Below are positions 20,272 through 28,513 of a stretch of 64,000 nucleotides of DNA, one piece after another. A program made the position numbers and the translations under genes. The stretch covers positions 248,001 through 312,000 of the forward strand of contig NZ_QNRI01000002.1 of assembly GCF_003315295.1 (NCBI RefSeq), in the 5' to 3' direction. The first letter of the stretch is position 1; every line of letters begins with the position of its first letter. The stretch is from Paraliobacillus ryukyuensis. Its GTDB lineage: Bacteria > Bacillota > Bacilli > Bacillales > Amphibacillaceae. The notes under the pieces were generated by a model. The model saw only the letters and a list, made by a program, of their open reading frames with translations, ran no database searches and had not been told where the DNA came from.

Positions 20272-21141
20272 TTATCCTTCACCATTGATGATTTCCTCGG
20301 TTGTAATAGAATCTACTGGAACCGAGTTGTTTTCAGCGCTAAATCCATTTTCCTCTAATAACTTATCAACTGTTCCATCTTTCTTAAGCTTAGCTAATGC
20401 TTCATTAAAAGCATCGCGTAATTCTTTATTTTCAAGACTAAATGCGGTAGCTCCATAACTTGGTACACCTTCAACATCTGGTTGTTCAAAATCGTCTACG
20501 AATTCAAGCGCATCACTGTTAGCTGATTCTACTGCCATTTTAACTGTCATCTCAGTTCCTGTAGTAGCATCTGCTCGACCAGATTCCACTGCAGATAGTG
20601 TGGCAGGAATATCAGGTGCGGTTTCTATTTGATCTTCACTAACACCCATTTGTTTTAAGAAATCAACTTCGGTAGCACCTTCCATAACTACGACAGTTAC
20701 ATCTGGATTTGCCGCAATATCTTTATAGCTGTGTAAATCTAGTGGATTACCAGACTCTACAATTAGACCTTCACCATATTGCATATCTGGTTCAGCAAAG
20801 AGTACTTTTTCTGCACGATCAGGCTTAATAGCCATACCAGCAGTAATGGCATCAAGTTGTCCAGCTTGAACACTTGGGATCAACTCACTCCAATCGGTTA
20901 AGCGTCCTTCGACATTATCAATACCTAATTCTGCAAAAACAGCCTCTGCTATATCAACAGCAGCCCCTTTTAGCTCACCATCTTCTTCATATGCATAGGG
21001 TGCCTCATTAGAGAACCCCACGGTTACGGTTCCTTCTTCTTTTAGTTTTTCTAGTGATCCACTTGCTTCATCCGAAGACCCACAAGCGGTAAGTACAACA
21101 AATGTTATTGCTAAAAGCAACGTTATTACTATTTTTTTCAA
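20272..21141 (-). CDS. ehuB: Ectoine/hydroxyectoine-binding lipoprotein EhuB
   Basis: A 289-residue periplasmic-binding-type (SBP_bac_3) lipoprotein. The lipobox LTAC places the lipidated cysteine at residue 20. The stretch VGFSNEAPYAYEEDGELKGA followed by AAVDIAEAVFAELG, and later LDAITAGMAIKPDRAEKVLF, closely match the EhuB family, which binds ectoine and hydroxyectoine outside the cell. It is the first gene of ehuBCDA. The start is TTG with AAGGAGG eight bases upstream. Imported ectoine can serve as an osmoprotectant or a nutrient; no ectoine catabolism genes are visible nearby, which favours the osmoprotectant role (inference). Confidence 0.9.
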   Translation of the reverse strand: MKKIVITLLLAITFVVLTACGSSDEASGSLEKLKEEGTVTVGFSNEAPYAYEEDGELKGAAVDIAEAVFAELGIDNVEGRLTDWSELIPSVQAGQLDAITAGMAIKPDRAEKVLFAEPDMQYGEGLIVESGNPLDLHSYKDIAANPDVTVVVMEGATEVDFLKQMGVSEDQIETAPDIPATLSAVESGRADATTGTEMTVKMAVESANSDALEFVDDFEQPDVEGVPSYGATAFSLENKELRDAFNEALAKLKKDGTVDKLLEENGFSAENNSVPVDSITTEEIINGEG

Positions 21142-21370
21142 CTAAAAAGCCTCCTTATTTATGTTTATATGCTTCATCTGCAATCATGCAGGAAATCCAC
21201 AAAAAACAAACAATTATATCCATTAATGGTACAGAAAGAAAGGAAATATAACAACTTGCATATTTGTGTTTGAATTCTGATATAAAGGCATGGAATTGGG
21301 TGAGAATAAATTATAACTGGGAAGCAGAAAAATGTTCCTTCATAGTTGTATATACTGCAATATACTTAAA

Positions 21371-21424
21371 AATAGTAAAAAAAACAGTATCGATTGGACA
21401 AATAGTACCTGTCCAATCGATACT
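21371..21424 (-). terminator. Rho-independent terminator of the AI-2E permease gene
   Basis: CAGTATCGATTGGACA (21384-21399) is the exact complement of 21409-21424. On the minus strand it is followed by eight T residues. It lies 20 bases after the stop codon. Confidence 0.9.
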
Positions 21425-21443
21425 GGGAGCTAATATGGAGTGA

Positions 21444-22511
21444 TTAACTTTCCTTTTGACTATTTCGCCACTCCTCGTAGAAATGAGAAATGATGGTTTT
21501 TACAACAGCATAGGCTGGTATGATAAATAATAAACCTAGGAAACCAGCAATTCCTCCTGCTGCTAGAATAAGTGTGATGACAGTTAAAGGGTGAATTTGC
21601 AACACTTTCCCCATTACATTTGGTGAGATAAAATTACTTTCTATTTGTTGGGCAATAATCATTACCACAGCGGCCCATACACCTAGGATTGGATCTTCAA
21701 ATAGACCTACTAATACAGCGGGAACAGCTGAAAGAAATGGACCGACAAATGGAATAAAATTCATCACAACTGCGAAAAGAGCTAATGTTAGTGAATAATT
21801 CAAATCAATAATAATGTAACCAATGTACAGCATAACTCCTACACATACACTAACAATAAACTGTCCTTGAATAAAAGAAGCTAAGGTATGATTAATACTT
21901 TCTGCTAGTTTTTTTACACTTTTTGATTTGCTCTCATTTAAAAACTGCGTAATAAAAGGAACAAACTTCTCCCCATCTTTCAACATAAAGAATAAGAAAA
22001 ATGGAATTAAGAAAAAGGAAAAAACAAAACTAAAAATCTGACCAATCGCATCAAATAGGACACTTGTAATATTTTCTACATATGTATTTAAGTTATCGGT
22101 AAGTCTTTTGATAGTTTCATTTAATTGATCTGGTATATAGCTTTGTCTATTTTGCCATAAATTAATAAGGTCTTCTGCACTATCAACCATATTAGGCAAA
22201 TTATTAGCAAGTTTATTAAATTGTTGCTGTACAACAGGGGCAACTACATAAACTCCGAACACAATAAGTGCTATAATTAATAGAAATACAATAATAACTC
22301 CGATAACTCGCGGAACTTTATACTTTTCTAATAGATTTACAATTGGATTCGTAATGTAGAAAATAAACCCGGCTCCTATAATAGGTACAGCAATCGCTGT
22401 TAGATAAGCCCCTACTGGCGCAAATATAAAGTTTGTTATATAGATTAGATAGATTAATAAGAATACTAATATAGTCGTAATTAGTATTCGAAAGCTCTTC
22501 TTTTCAAACAA
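21444..22511 (-). CDS. AI-2E family transporter (PerM/YueF-type membrane protein)
   Basis: About 355 residues with seven to eight membrane helices. The extended soluble segment after the third helix and the conserved FVGPFLSAVPAVLVGLF block are typical of the AI-2E/PerM family. Some members export autoinducer-2 and others act as Na+(Li+)/H+ antiporters; the role here is not decided. The TTG at 22511 is chosen because GGAGAGGTGG lies eight bases upstream; in-frame starts up to 22562 would place that site inside the gene. It is monocistronic. Confidence 0.8.
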   Translation of the reverse strand: MFEKKSFRILITTILVFLLIYLIYITNFIFAPVGAYLTAIAVPIIGAGFIFYITNPIVNLLEKYKVPRVIGVIIVFLLIIALIVFGVYVVAPVVQQQFNKLANNLPNMVDSAEDLINLWQNRQSYIPDQLNETIKRLTDNLNTYVENITSVLFDAIGQIFSFVFSFFLIPFFLFFMLKDGEKFVPFITQFLNESKSKSVKKLAESINHTLASFIQGQFIVSVCVGVMLYIGYIIIDLNYSLTLALFAVVMNFIPFVGPFLSAVPAVLVGLFEDPILGVWAAVVMIIAQQIESNFISPNVMGKVLQIHPLTVITLILAAGGIAGFLGLLFIIPAYAVVKTIISHFYEEWRNSQKES

Positions 22512-22626
22512 GTTATGTTCCACCTCTCCAAATATATTATATGTATAGATACAGAATAGCATATAACACTAGGTAATAGCATTGATTTATTATTCTAGTA
22601 TTGCTATTTTAATAAATTTTATTCCG

Positions 22627-22655
22627 TTGACAAGTTTCCGTTTTCCTCCTATTAT
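22627..22655 (+). promoter_or_regulatory. SigA-type promoter of the terC riboswitch leader
   Basis: TTGACA (22627-22632) and TATTAT (22650-22655) are 17 bases apart. Transcription would begin just before the yybP-ykoY aptamer. Confidence 0.8.
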
Positions 22656-22663
22656 TACTTATA

Positions 22664-22754
22664 GTATAAAGGGGAGTAGCTACTATTATTATGTCGTCAT
22701 TCCGAGATTACAAGCATTAATCTCCGGCATAATAAGCAACAAACGTTGGAGGCA
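22664..22754 (+). promoter_or_regulatory. yybP-ykoY (Mn2+-sensing) riboswitch aptamer
   Basis: The segment contains the conserved pieces of this class in order: AAAGGGGAGTAGC, GTCGTCATTCCGAGA, CTCCGGC and GCAAGACC at the expected spacings. A terminator stem follows, then a TerC family gene, the best-known target of the class. Mn2+ binding is known to promote read-through for exporters, so the downstream gene should rise with manganese. Confidence 0.92.
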
Positions 22755-22795
22755 AGACCTTTACCACTACGTAGTGGTAAAGGTCTATCTTTTTG
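22755..22795 (+). terminator. Expression-platform terminator of the Mn2+ riboswitch
   Basis: AGACCTTTACCACTAC (22755-22770) is the exact complement of 22771-22786 and is followed by ATCTTTTTG. The 5' strand overlaps the end of the aptamer (GCAAGACC), as required for switching. Confidence 0.9.
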
Positions 22796-22835
22796 TCTAT
22801 ACTAGTAACGAAAATATAGGTGGGAGTAGAAGGAT

Positions 22836-23603
22836 ATGGATATGCAATTATTAATAGAATATGGTTGGGTACTAATCGTTCTCGTAGGTTTAGAGGGAAT
22901 TCTAGCTGCAGATAATGCGTTAGTACTCGCCATCATGGTAAAACACTTACCAGATGAAAAACGGAAAAAGGCATTATTTTATGGATTAGCAGGTGCATTT
23001 GTTTTACGTTTTGCCTCGTTATTTGTTATTTCATTTTTAGTAGATGTATGGCAGGTGCAAGCACTTGGTGCTGTCTATTTATTATTTATTGCTGGGAAGA
23101 ATTTGTATGATAAATTTAAGAAGAAACCAGATGAAGCAGTAACGGAAGAGTCGAAGAAGAAAAATGGAAGTGGCTTTTGGGCTACCGTTGTTAAAGTAGA
23201 GTTCGCCGATTTAGCTTTTGCGGTGGATTCTATATTAGCTGCTGTTGCCTTAGCAGTTGCGTTACCAGAAACGAATCTTCCTGCGATTGGTAGTTTAGAT
23301 GCCGCGCAATTCATTGTTGTGTTTACAGGAGGTATGATAGGAATAATTATCATGCGCTTTGCAGCGAATGTATTTGTTCGTTTACTACATCAACGACCTG
23401 GTCTAGAAGTAGCAGCTTTTGTAATCGTAGGTTGGGTTGGCGTAAAACTAGTCATTTCGGTATTAGCCCATGACGCCATTCATGTTCTTTCACATGACTT
23501 TGCGCATTCACTTGGTTGGAAATTAACATTTTATATCGTCCTTGTAGCAATTGCTGTTATTGGATGGTTCTCTTCTAATAAAAAAGAAGTAGAAAATGAA
23601 TAA
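22836..23603 (+). CDS. TerC family membrane protein (YkoY-like, probable Mn2+ exporter)
   Basis: A 255-residue protein with seven to eight membrane helices. The two acid-bearing metal motifs are EGILAADNALVLAIM near residue 25 and EFADLAFAVDSILAAVALA near residue 125. TerC proteins such as YkoY and YceF move manganese out of the cell, partly to load secreted enzymes. Control by a yybP-ykoY riboswitch supports manganese as substrate. The first ATG has GGGAG nine bases upstream; the next ATG (22842) is an alternative. A strong terminator follows. Confidence 0.92.
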   Translation: MDMQLLIEYGWVLIVLVGLEGILAADNALVLAIMVKHLPDEKRKKALFYGLAGAFVLRFASLFVISFLVDVWQVQALGAVYLLFIAGKNLYDKFKKKPDEAVTEESKKKNGSGFWATVVKVEFADLAFAVDSILAAVALAVALPETNLPAIGSLDAAQFIVVFTGGMIGIIIMRFAANVFVRLLHQRPGLEVAAFVIVGWVGVKLVISVLAHDAIHVLSHDFAHSLGWKLTFYIVLVAIAVIGWFSSNKKEVENE

Positions 23604-23618
23604 TTGGTTTTGGTTATT

Positions 23619-23661
23619 AAACCTCAAAAGTTATCACTCCAGATAACTTTTGAGGTTTTTA
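23619..23661 (+). terminator. Rho-independent terminator after the TerC gene
   Basis: AAACCTCAAAAGTTATC (23619-23635) pairs with GATAACTTTTGAGGTTT (23642-23658), followed by a short T run. Confidence 0.9.
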
Positions 23662-23798
23662 ATACGCACGCATAAAATGATGAATGGAAGTAACTTTAGA
23701 TAGGAAGGCAAACTTTTTCGATAATAAGCATTGCGCTTTGTTTAATGAGAAACACAAAGTACAATAGTGAGTGAAAACGAAGCGAAAGGAAGATTCAA

Positions 23799-24245
23799 AT
23801 GGCATTACATCAATTTCATTTAAAAGCAGATTGGCCTGGTGGACGTAATAATGTAGGCAACATTCAATTAGAAAACTTACAAACGAAAATATCCATCCCC
23901 CCAGAAATGGATGGCCCAGGTATTGGAACAAATCCAGACGAAATGTTATTAGGTGCTGCAGCTACGTGTTATGTAATCACATTAGCGGCAATGATTGAAC
24001 GTGCAGAATTACCTTTAGCACATATGGAGCTAGAATCAACAGGAGATGTTGACGTCACGAATGGAGTTTTTACTTATAAACAGATTACACATTTTCCAAC
24101 TGTGAAGTTAAAACGTGAGGCAACGGAAGCACAATTAAAACTAGTCCATGAGTTAGTGGAAAAAGCAGAGAAAACATGTATGATTTCCAAAGCGATTCAA
24201 GGTAACGTGACATTAGGTCTTGAACCAAAAATTTCTAAGCAATAG
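23799..24245 (+). CDS. OsmC family peroxiredoxin-like protein
   Basis: A 148-residue OsmC/Ohr-fold protein with the two family cysteines at C57 (GAAATCYVITL) and C127 (EKTCMISKAI). Members reduce organic hydroperoxides, or in the less studied branch act on osmotic or redox stress. The N-terminal half (HFHL-like start, GGRNNVGN and PPEMDGPGIGTNPDEMLL) matches the SACOL1771-like branch seen in Firmicutes. The start has GAAAGGAAG upstream. It appears monocistronic. Confidence 0.87.
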   Translation: MALHQFHLKADWPGGRNNVGNIQLENLQTKISIPPEMDGPGIGTNPDEMLLGAAATCYVITLAAMIERAELPLAHMELESTGDVDVTNGVFTYKQITHFPTVKLKREATEAQLKLVHELVEKAEKTCMISKAIQGNVTLGLEPKISKQ

Positions 24246-24322
24246 CTTGGCGCAAGAAATAGTTATAGGCATATCATGTAACATGCTGTAGTTGATCATT
24301 AATAACTTCTATTGTTTATTAC

Positions 24323-24351
24323 TTGACATGACTATTCGGTTCTTTTACTAT
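24323..24351 (+). promoter_or_regulatory. SigA-type promoter of tcyP with a possible CymR-like operator just downstream
   Basis: TTGACA (24323-24328) and TACTAT (24346-24351) are 17 bases apart. Directly over the expected start point, 24359-24375 reads TAAACTCATCGGAATTA, which resembles the cysteine-regulator CymR box (a conserved GGAATT half). In B. subtilis tcyP is a CymR target. The promoter is well supported; the operator is a weak call. Confidence 0.6.
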
Positions 24352-24437
24352 AGTTTAGTAAACTCATCGGAATTAGATGCTTTTTGTGAAGTTTCTAATA
24401 TTCGATAACAATGATACTGATACAGGGAGGTAGGAAA

Positions 24438-25832
24438 ATGGACACATTTTTTATATTGTTAAACATTGTCATTATGTTAGCAATTATCGGACTATTATTT
24501 TATATGCAGAAAAAACATGTTTCGTTTACGAAGCGTGTATTCACTGGTTTAGGATTAGGGATTGTGCTGGGAGCGTTTTTACAAATCGCATATGCAGCAG
24601 ATTCAGAGGTTGTTAATGTAACAACAGATTGGTATAACATTGCTGGTAGAGGTTATGTATCACTTCTAATGATGATTGTTATTCCGCTTGTCATGGTATC
24701 AATTATTCAATCGATTATTAATCTTGAAAAATCAGCGGATTTAGGTAAAATGTCGGCTTGGATCTTAGCATTCCTAGTTGGAACAGCAATGATCGCTGCT
24801 TTAGTTGGGATTACAAGTGCATCAATTTTCGATTTAAATGCAGATCAAATTGAAATGGGGCAGGCTGAACAAGATCGAGGTTTAGCGCTAGAAGAACGTC
24901 TAGGTGAAGTGAAAGATTTATCCACCCCGGAAAAAATCTTAAGTTTCATCCCATCAAATCCATTCCTAGATATGACTGGTCAACGTGCTACTTCTACAAT
25001 TGCGGTCGTTATCTTCTCCGTGTTTATCGGTGTGGCGGTATTGGGTGTTCGTCGTAAGAAACCAGAAGAAGCAACCCGTTTTATTAATGGTGTTAATGCA
25101 ATTTACGCTGTTGTCATGCGCATGGTTACGTTAATTCTACGTCTAACACCATACGGTATACTAGGCTTAATGGCTAACACAGTTGCAACGACGGATGTTG
25201 CTGGAATCTTAGAATTAGGTAAATTTGTTGGTGCGTCTTACGTAGCATTACTTGCTATGTTTGTTATTCATTTATTATTAATTTCGTTGTTTGGTTTAAA
25301 TCCAATGACGTTTGTGAAAAAAGTACTGCCTGTTTTAGGGTTTGCTTTCACATCACGTTCTAGTGCGGGAACGATTCCATTAAATATTCAAACGCAACGT
25401 AATAGTTTGGGTGTGCATGAAGGAATTGCGAATATGTCGGCATCATTTGGTGCAACGATTGGTCAAAATGGTTGTGCAGGTATTTATCCAGCGATGTTAG
25501 CTGTGATGATTGCTCCTTCGCAAGGAATTGATCCTTTAACACCTGGCTTTATTATTCAACTTGTCTTAATTATTGGTATCAGCTCATTTGGCGTGGCTGG
25601 TGTAGGTGGGGGCGCAACTTTTGCTGCCTTGATCGTATTATCATCCATGAACTTACCGGTAGCATTAGCAGGGTTGCTGATTTCAGTAGAGCCTTTAATT
25701 GATATGGGACGTACAGCACTTAATGTAAACGATGCAATGGTTACCGGAACGTTAACATCTAAAGTGATGAAAAAACTAAACATTAAACGTTACAACGATC
25801 CAACAGCTGTGGAGAAAGAAGCAAGTTTATAA
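24438..25832 (+). CDS. tcyP: L-cystine uptake symporter TcyP
   Basis: A 464-residue dicarboxylate/amino acid:cation symporter family member with eight membrane helices, re-entrant loops and the family's serine-rich hairpin (FAFTSRSSAGTIPLNIQTQ). Its length and N-terminus (MDTFFILLNIVIMLAIIGLL, and YMQKKHVSFTKRVF) agree with TcyP, the sodium-driven cystine importer. The ATG at 24438 has GGGAGG upstream; earlier in-frame starts are excluded by that site. Import of cystine links to sulfur metabolism, as does metY at the left of the window. Confidence 0.92.
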   Translation: MDTFFILLNIVIMLAIIGLLFYMQKKHVSFTKRVFTGLGLGIVLGAFLQIAYAADSEVVNVTTDWYNIAGRGYVSLLMMIVIPLVMVSIIQSIINLEKSADLGKMSAWILAFLVGTAMIAALVGITSASIFDLNADQIEMGQAEQDRGLALEERLGEVKDLSTPEKILSFIPSNPFLDMTGQRATSTIAVVIFSVFIGVAVLGVRRKKPEEATRFINGVNAIYAVVMRMVTLILRLTPYGILGLMANTVATTDVAGILELGKFVGASYVALLAMFVIHLLLISLFGLNPMTFVKKVLPVLGFAFTSRSSAGTIPLNIQTQRNSLGVHEGIANMSASFGATIGQNGCAGIYPAMLAVMIAPSQGIDPLTPGFIIQLVLIIGISSFGVAGVGGGATFAALIVLSSMNLPVALAGLLISVEPLIDMGRTALNVNDAMVTGTLTSKVMKKLNIKRYNDPTAVEKEASL

Positions 25833-25844
25833 TGCAATGCGTAA

Positions 25845-25880
25845 AAAAAGTCCATTCGTTCGCTTACGAATGGACTTTTT
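25845..25880 (+). terminator. Rho-independent terminator of tcyP
   Basis: AAAAAGTCCATTCGT (25845-25859) pairs with ACGAATGGACTTTTT (25866-25880). The stem has T and A runs on both sides, so it can stop transcription in either direction. Confidence 0.9.
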
Positions 25881-25934
25881 CATGGCTTTAAAGTATTTGT
25901 TGCGGTTCTCATAATTTTTTAGGCTCTATACTAA

Positions 25935-26135
25935 ATGTGGTGGTATCCCGTGATTTCTCAAAGCTTCCCTCGAAGAAAAAAAATACACGCAACCCCTCTC
26001 TTTAATAGTGGATATATTGAGGGGGTGAACAAAACAATAAAAGTGATGAAATGCATATCTTATGGCATTAAGCGTTTTGAGCGATTGAAAAAGAAGATAC
26101 TGGGGCGTCAAGAGATAAGAAACGTCTTATTATAA
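25935..26135 (+). pseudogene. Transposase C-terminal remnant (ISL3-like)
   Basis: The open frame ends with GYIEGVNKTIKVMKCISYGI then KRFERLKKKIL, the usual C-terminal signature of ISL3-type DDE transposases (an N-G-x-x-E-G-x-N-x-x-I-K-V block followed by the YG-x-x-F-x-x-F helix). The first 30 residues are not transposase-like, so only the last 45 or so codons survive. It is followed at once by a dispersed repeat and a second transposase end in the same orientation. Confidence 0.7.
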
Positions 26136-26137
26136 AA

Positions 26138-26345
26138 GTACCTTAGCAGAGGAAATATGCGAGACTCCTACGGGAACAGCAAATGTTTTCGATGGGACGA
26201 GTAATCGCAGTCCCACGAGCCGAAGATCCACTTGGTTAAGCGGCTAGAAGTTAGACGAAAACCGTCACGTCCTGTGACAACGTCTAACTGACCCACGTCC
26301 TGTGTGCCCGAGGAAAGCGAGTATATTTCCCCTGCGGTTCAGGTA
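26138..26345 (+). repeat. Dispersed palindromic repeat, copy B
   Basis: The core at 26151-26335 is nearly identical to copy A: GGAAATATGCGAGACTC, the GAGCCGAAGATCCACTTG block and the cruciform with GTTAGACG (26248-26255) and CGTCTAAC (26279-26286). Its outer ends differ: GTACCTTAGCAGAGGAAATA pairs imperfectly with a segment ending GGTTCAGGTAC. It lies between two decayed transposase fragments. Confidence 0.85.
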
Positions 26346-26394
26346 CAAGTATGATGAATAATGTAATTGTGATAAAAGAGATGATGGAGTGAAA

Positions 26395-26694
26395 ATGACA
26401 CCACCACATTTGACAGAGACATTTTTTATAAAAGGACATCTTCTCATTTTACAAGAAACGAAAGAATAGCTATACCAGTTTTATGCATTAAGAAATTTGA
26501 AAGGACCATCAATCCCTTTCAAAAATTGGCAACAAGAGACCCTAAATAGTTTTGCTTATTAACTACTTAATGGTTTTATGGAAGGCATTCATAACCAAAT
26601 CAAAGTAATTTAATTATACGAAATGTTTTTGGATTACAGCGGTTTGAGCACTTTTGCTTGAAAGTGTTACTGCGTCATTAATTAAAACAAGTCA
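26395..26694 (+). pseudogene. Decayed ISL3-family transposase C-terminal part
   Basis: Translation shows WQQETLNSFAY, a stop, then LLNGFMEGIHNQIKVI, and after a frameshift NVFGLQRFEHFCLKVLLRH. Together these give the complete C-terminus of an ISL3-type transposase, with the essential late acidic residue in the GFMEG motif. At least two stops and one frameshift make it non-functional. The codons from 26395 (ATG) to about 26500 may belong to the same frame but are not recognisable. Confidence 0.75.
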
Positions 26695-26767
26695 ATATAC
26701 GACTTGCATAAACGGAGAGTGAGCAACGCTCTCCGAACATTTGACTTAGACCTGCTTTTTCTCTTTA

Positions 26768-27298
26768 CTAATTTCTCATATCCTCTAATAAACCACCGTC
26801 ATTCATTTTTCGAATTAGTGAAATCTTGCCACTTTCATGAAGGTTAATGATTCCTGTAATGGTAGCTGTGTTTGTTTGACCCTCTTTACTATATTCTACT
26901 TTGACCTCGTAATTGTAGGCGTTATTTTGAGTATTTTCTTGTTTTTGTATATCAATATTTACCGGATTTAATTGATACCCATATTCGTGTGCAAAATTCA
27001 TAAAGGTTGTTACATAATTGTTACTAACCATTTGTTCTATATTACTAATTAGTGGCTTATAGTTTTTTTCTATATATACTTGTAGTTCTGGTGAATTTAA
27101 ACCTTTATCAAAAATGGTGCTTAGTTTTTCATTAGGTCCTGTGAATTCGTATTCTAGATAAGTCTGGATTGTTTTCATATTATTCTCATCAATTACTTTG
27201 TCAGAGTTGTTTCTATCCCCATTCATTAGTGGGTTAACTAAAATAAGGAGTAATAATAGTACTCCAAGACCCAAAATACCAAAAGTAAACTTTTTCAT
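26768..27298 (-). CDS. Hypothetical exported or membrane-anchored protein
   Basis: A 176-residue protein with one N-terminal hydrophobic segment (residues 6-25, LGLGVLLLLLILVNPL) and no lipobox cysteine, so it is probably anchored with the rest outside the cell. The remainder is polar, with an all-helical first half and a predicted beta-rich second half (NYEVKVEYSKEGQTNTATIT, then GIINLHESGKISLIRKMNDGG) suggestive of a small alpha/beta fold. AGGTGA lies upstream of the ATG. I do not recognise the family. It is the only intact gene in the transposase-rich island and may be transferred DNA. Confidence 0.65.
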   Translation of the reverse strand: MKKFTFGILGLGVLLLLLILVNPLMNGDRNNSDKVIDENNMKTIQTYLEYEFTGPNEKLSTIFDKGLNSPELQVYIEKNYKPLISNIEQMVSNNYVTTFMNFAHEYGYQLNPVNIDIQKQENTQNNAYNYEVKVEYSKEGQTNTATITGIINLHESGKISLIRKMNDGGLLEDMRN

Positions 27299-27827
27299 AA
27301 CATCACCTATCTTCCTTTTTCTTTATTATATAGATAAAACCAATCTGTTATTTTATTTATATGCATTCGCTTTTCCCCCAAAAATTTTTAAGGACATTAA
27401 TTAGTCGATACTTTACTTGAAATATTTCACAAAATTCACTCATATCTATATGGATTATATTACCATAACACAATTTATTTATAAATAAAATTTTATAAAT
27501 GGTATTATATACTTGGAATGAAAGGTGTTTGGAGCTTGTCCTGAGGGAGGAAGACAAACTATGACAGAACATTCAGTAGATGAGATGCAAAGAGAAGGTG
27601 AGGAAGTACTTTCGTGTGGATGTGTCCATCAAGGTAGTAAATAGAAGTATCACCATGGTTTACTTCAGATGTATGGTATTAATCTAGTTGAAAAATCTAT
27701 TAGTAGTAATTAAAACCACAACTAATAGTAACATATTTTAGAAATTTTTTATTAACTGAAATTTAGTTATACCTCTCATTCTTTTTTATGTTGAACATTG
27801 GTATGTCAACACTAAATCAAACAGATA
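27299..27827. other. AT-rich gap within the island, no clear gene
   Basis: Very AT-rich sequence without a recognisable gene. The only candidate is a 27-codon ORF at 27561-27644 with GGGAGG ten bases upstream (see findings). Nothing else was identified. Confidence 0.5.
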
Positions 27828-28045
27828 TTAAAGGTTTATTAACTTGTATTCAGTCGGTGTTACATAATCGAATGATCCATGAATTCGAATGTTATTGAAC
27901 CAGTAAACATAATCAAAAAGTACAAGGTCAAGTGCTTTTTGATAAATAAAATCAGCCTCTTTGACAAACTCTGTTTTGAATGTTTTGGATGCAACTTCGG
28001 CCATGACATTGTCATAGGGTATTCCCATCTCCCATCTCCATACGA
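27828..28045 (-). pseudogene. IS3-family transposase (orfB) C-terminal remnant
   Basis: The minus-strand frame reads GIPYDNVMAEVASKTFKTEF, then VLFDYVYWFNNIRIHGSFDY and VTPTEYK. This is the end of the IS3/IS150-type DDE integrase, including the conserved PYDN block, the late catalytic glutamate (AE) and the FDYV-x-WFN-x-x-R-x-HGS motif. The preceding GDGRWE stretch lies in another frame, and the rest of the element is absent. It is a truncated, inactive relic. Confidence 0.85.
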
Positions 28046-28060
28046 AAAGTGGTTATTCAA

Positions 28061-28097
28061 GAAAAAAAACAGACGAGAAAAATTTAATTTTCTCGTC
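28061..28097 (-). terminator. Terminator-like palindrome beside the IS3 relic
   Basis: GACGAGAAAA (28072-28081) is the exact complement of 28088-28097. On the minus strand it is followed by TGTTTTTTTTC, the form of a Rho-independent terminator. No intact minus-strand gene ends within 400 bases, so its owner is unclear. Confidence 0.55.
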
Positions 28098-28184
28098 CAT
28101 ATCTATTACTATTTTATTACTTAAAGATTATTCGTAGAATACTTGATTATAAGGTGAATTTTATCCAAATACGCAACAAATTAT

Positions 28185-28440
28185 TTGACATATGTTAATA
28201 CGTTTACTTTTATGTCGCTAATTTCATTTTGTGAATCAAGAGAGAAAACTATCCTTTGATTACATCTTATGTGATGAAAACGGGTAGGTTGATGTCATGC
28301 AGTTGTTTTCTCTCAGTAAAGTAATATATCTACGATCGGTCATCTAGTTCTTGTCACGTAGTCGGTCATTGCTGTTGGAATTAATTTTGAATGCCTAAAA
28401 ATATCAATTGCTTGCACGGTCTGTCATCTACCAATTTTTA
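28185..28440 (+). other. Intergenic segment with promoter-like sites and nested inverted repeats; possible small RNA
   Basis: TTGACA (28185-28190) is followed 17 bases later by TTTTAT. Then GAGAGAAAAC (28240-28249) and its exact complement (28305-28314) enclose a 7-bp hairpin ATTACAT-CTT-ATGTGAT (28259-28275). Downstream, a GGTCATC-like word appears three times (28338, 28373, 28419). No open frame explains it. It could be a small RNA, an operator region or IS debris. Confidence 0.3.
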
Positions 28441-28513
28441 AGCAGTTAAATCCAGAAAAGAACTCAAGTTTCTGTAAATCAAATTATTAACAATCAAATT
28501 TAACAGGCTAAAA

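Noticed and set aside
22582-22854. 90-codon ORF before the TerC gene
   Set aside because: It covers the promoter, riboswitch and terminator of the TerC leader and reads through a perfect terminator stem.
26265-26447. Minus-strand ORF sharing a GRGSVRRCHRT-like end with a plus-strand ORF at 44164-44352
   Set aside because: The likeness comes from the shared dispersed repeat DNA; neither ORF has a ribosome binding site or extends beyond the repeat.
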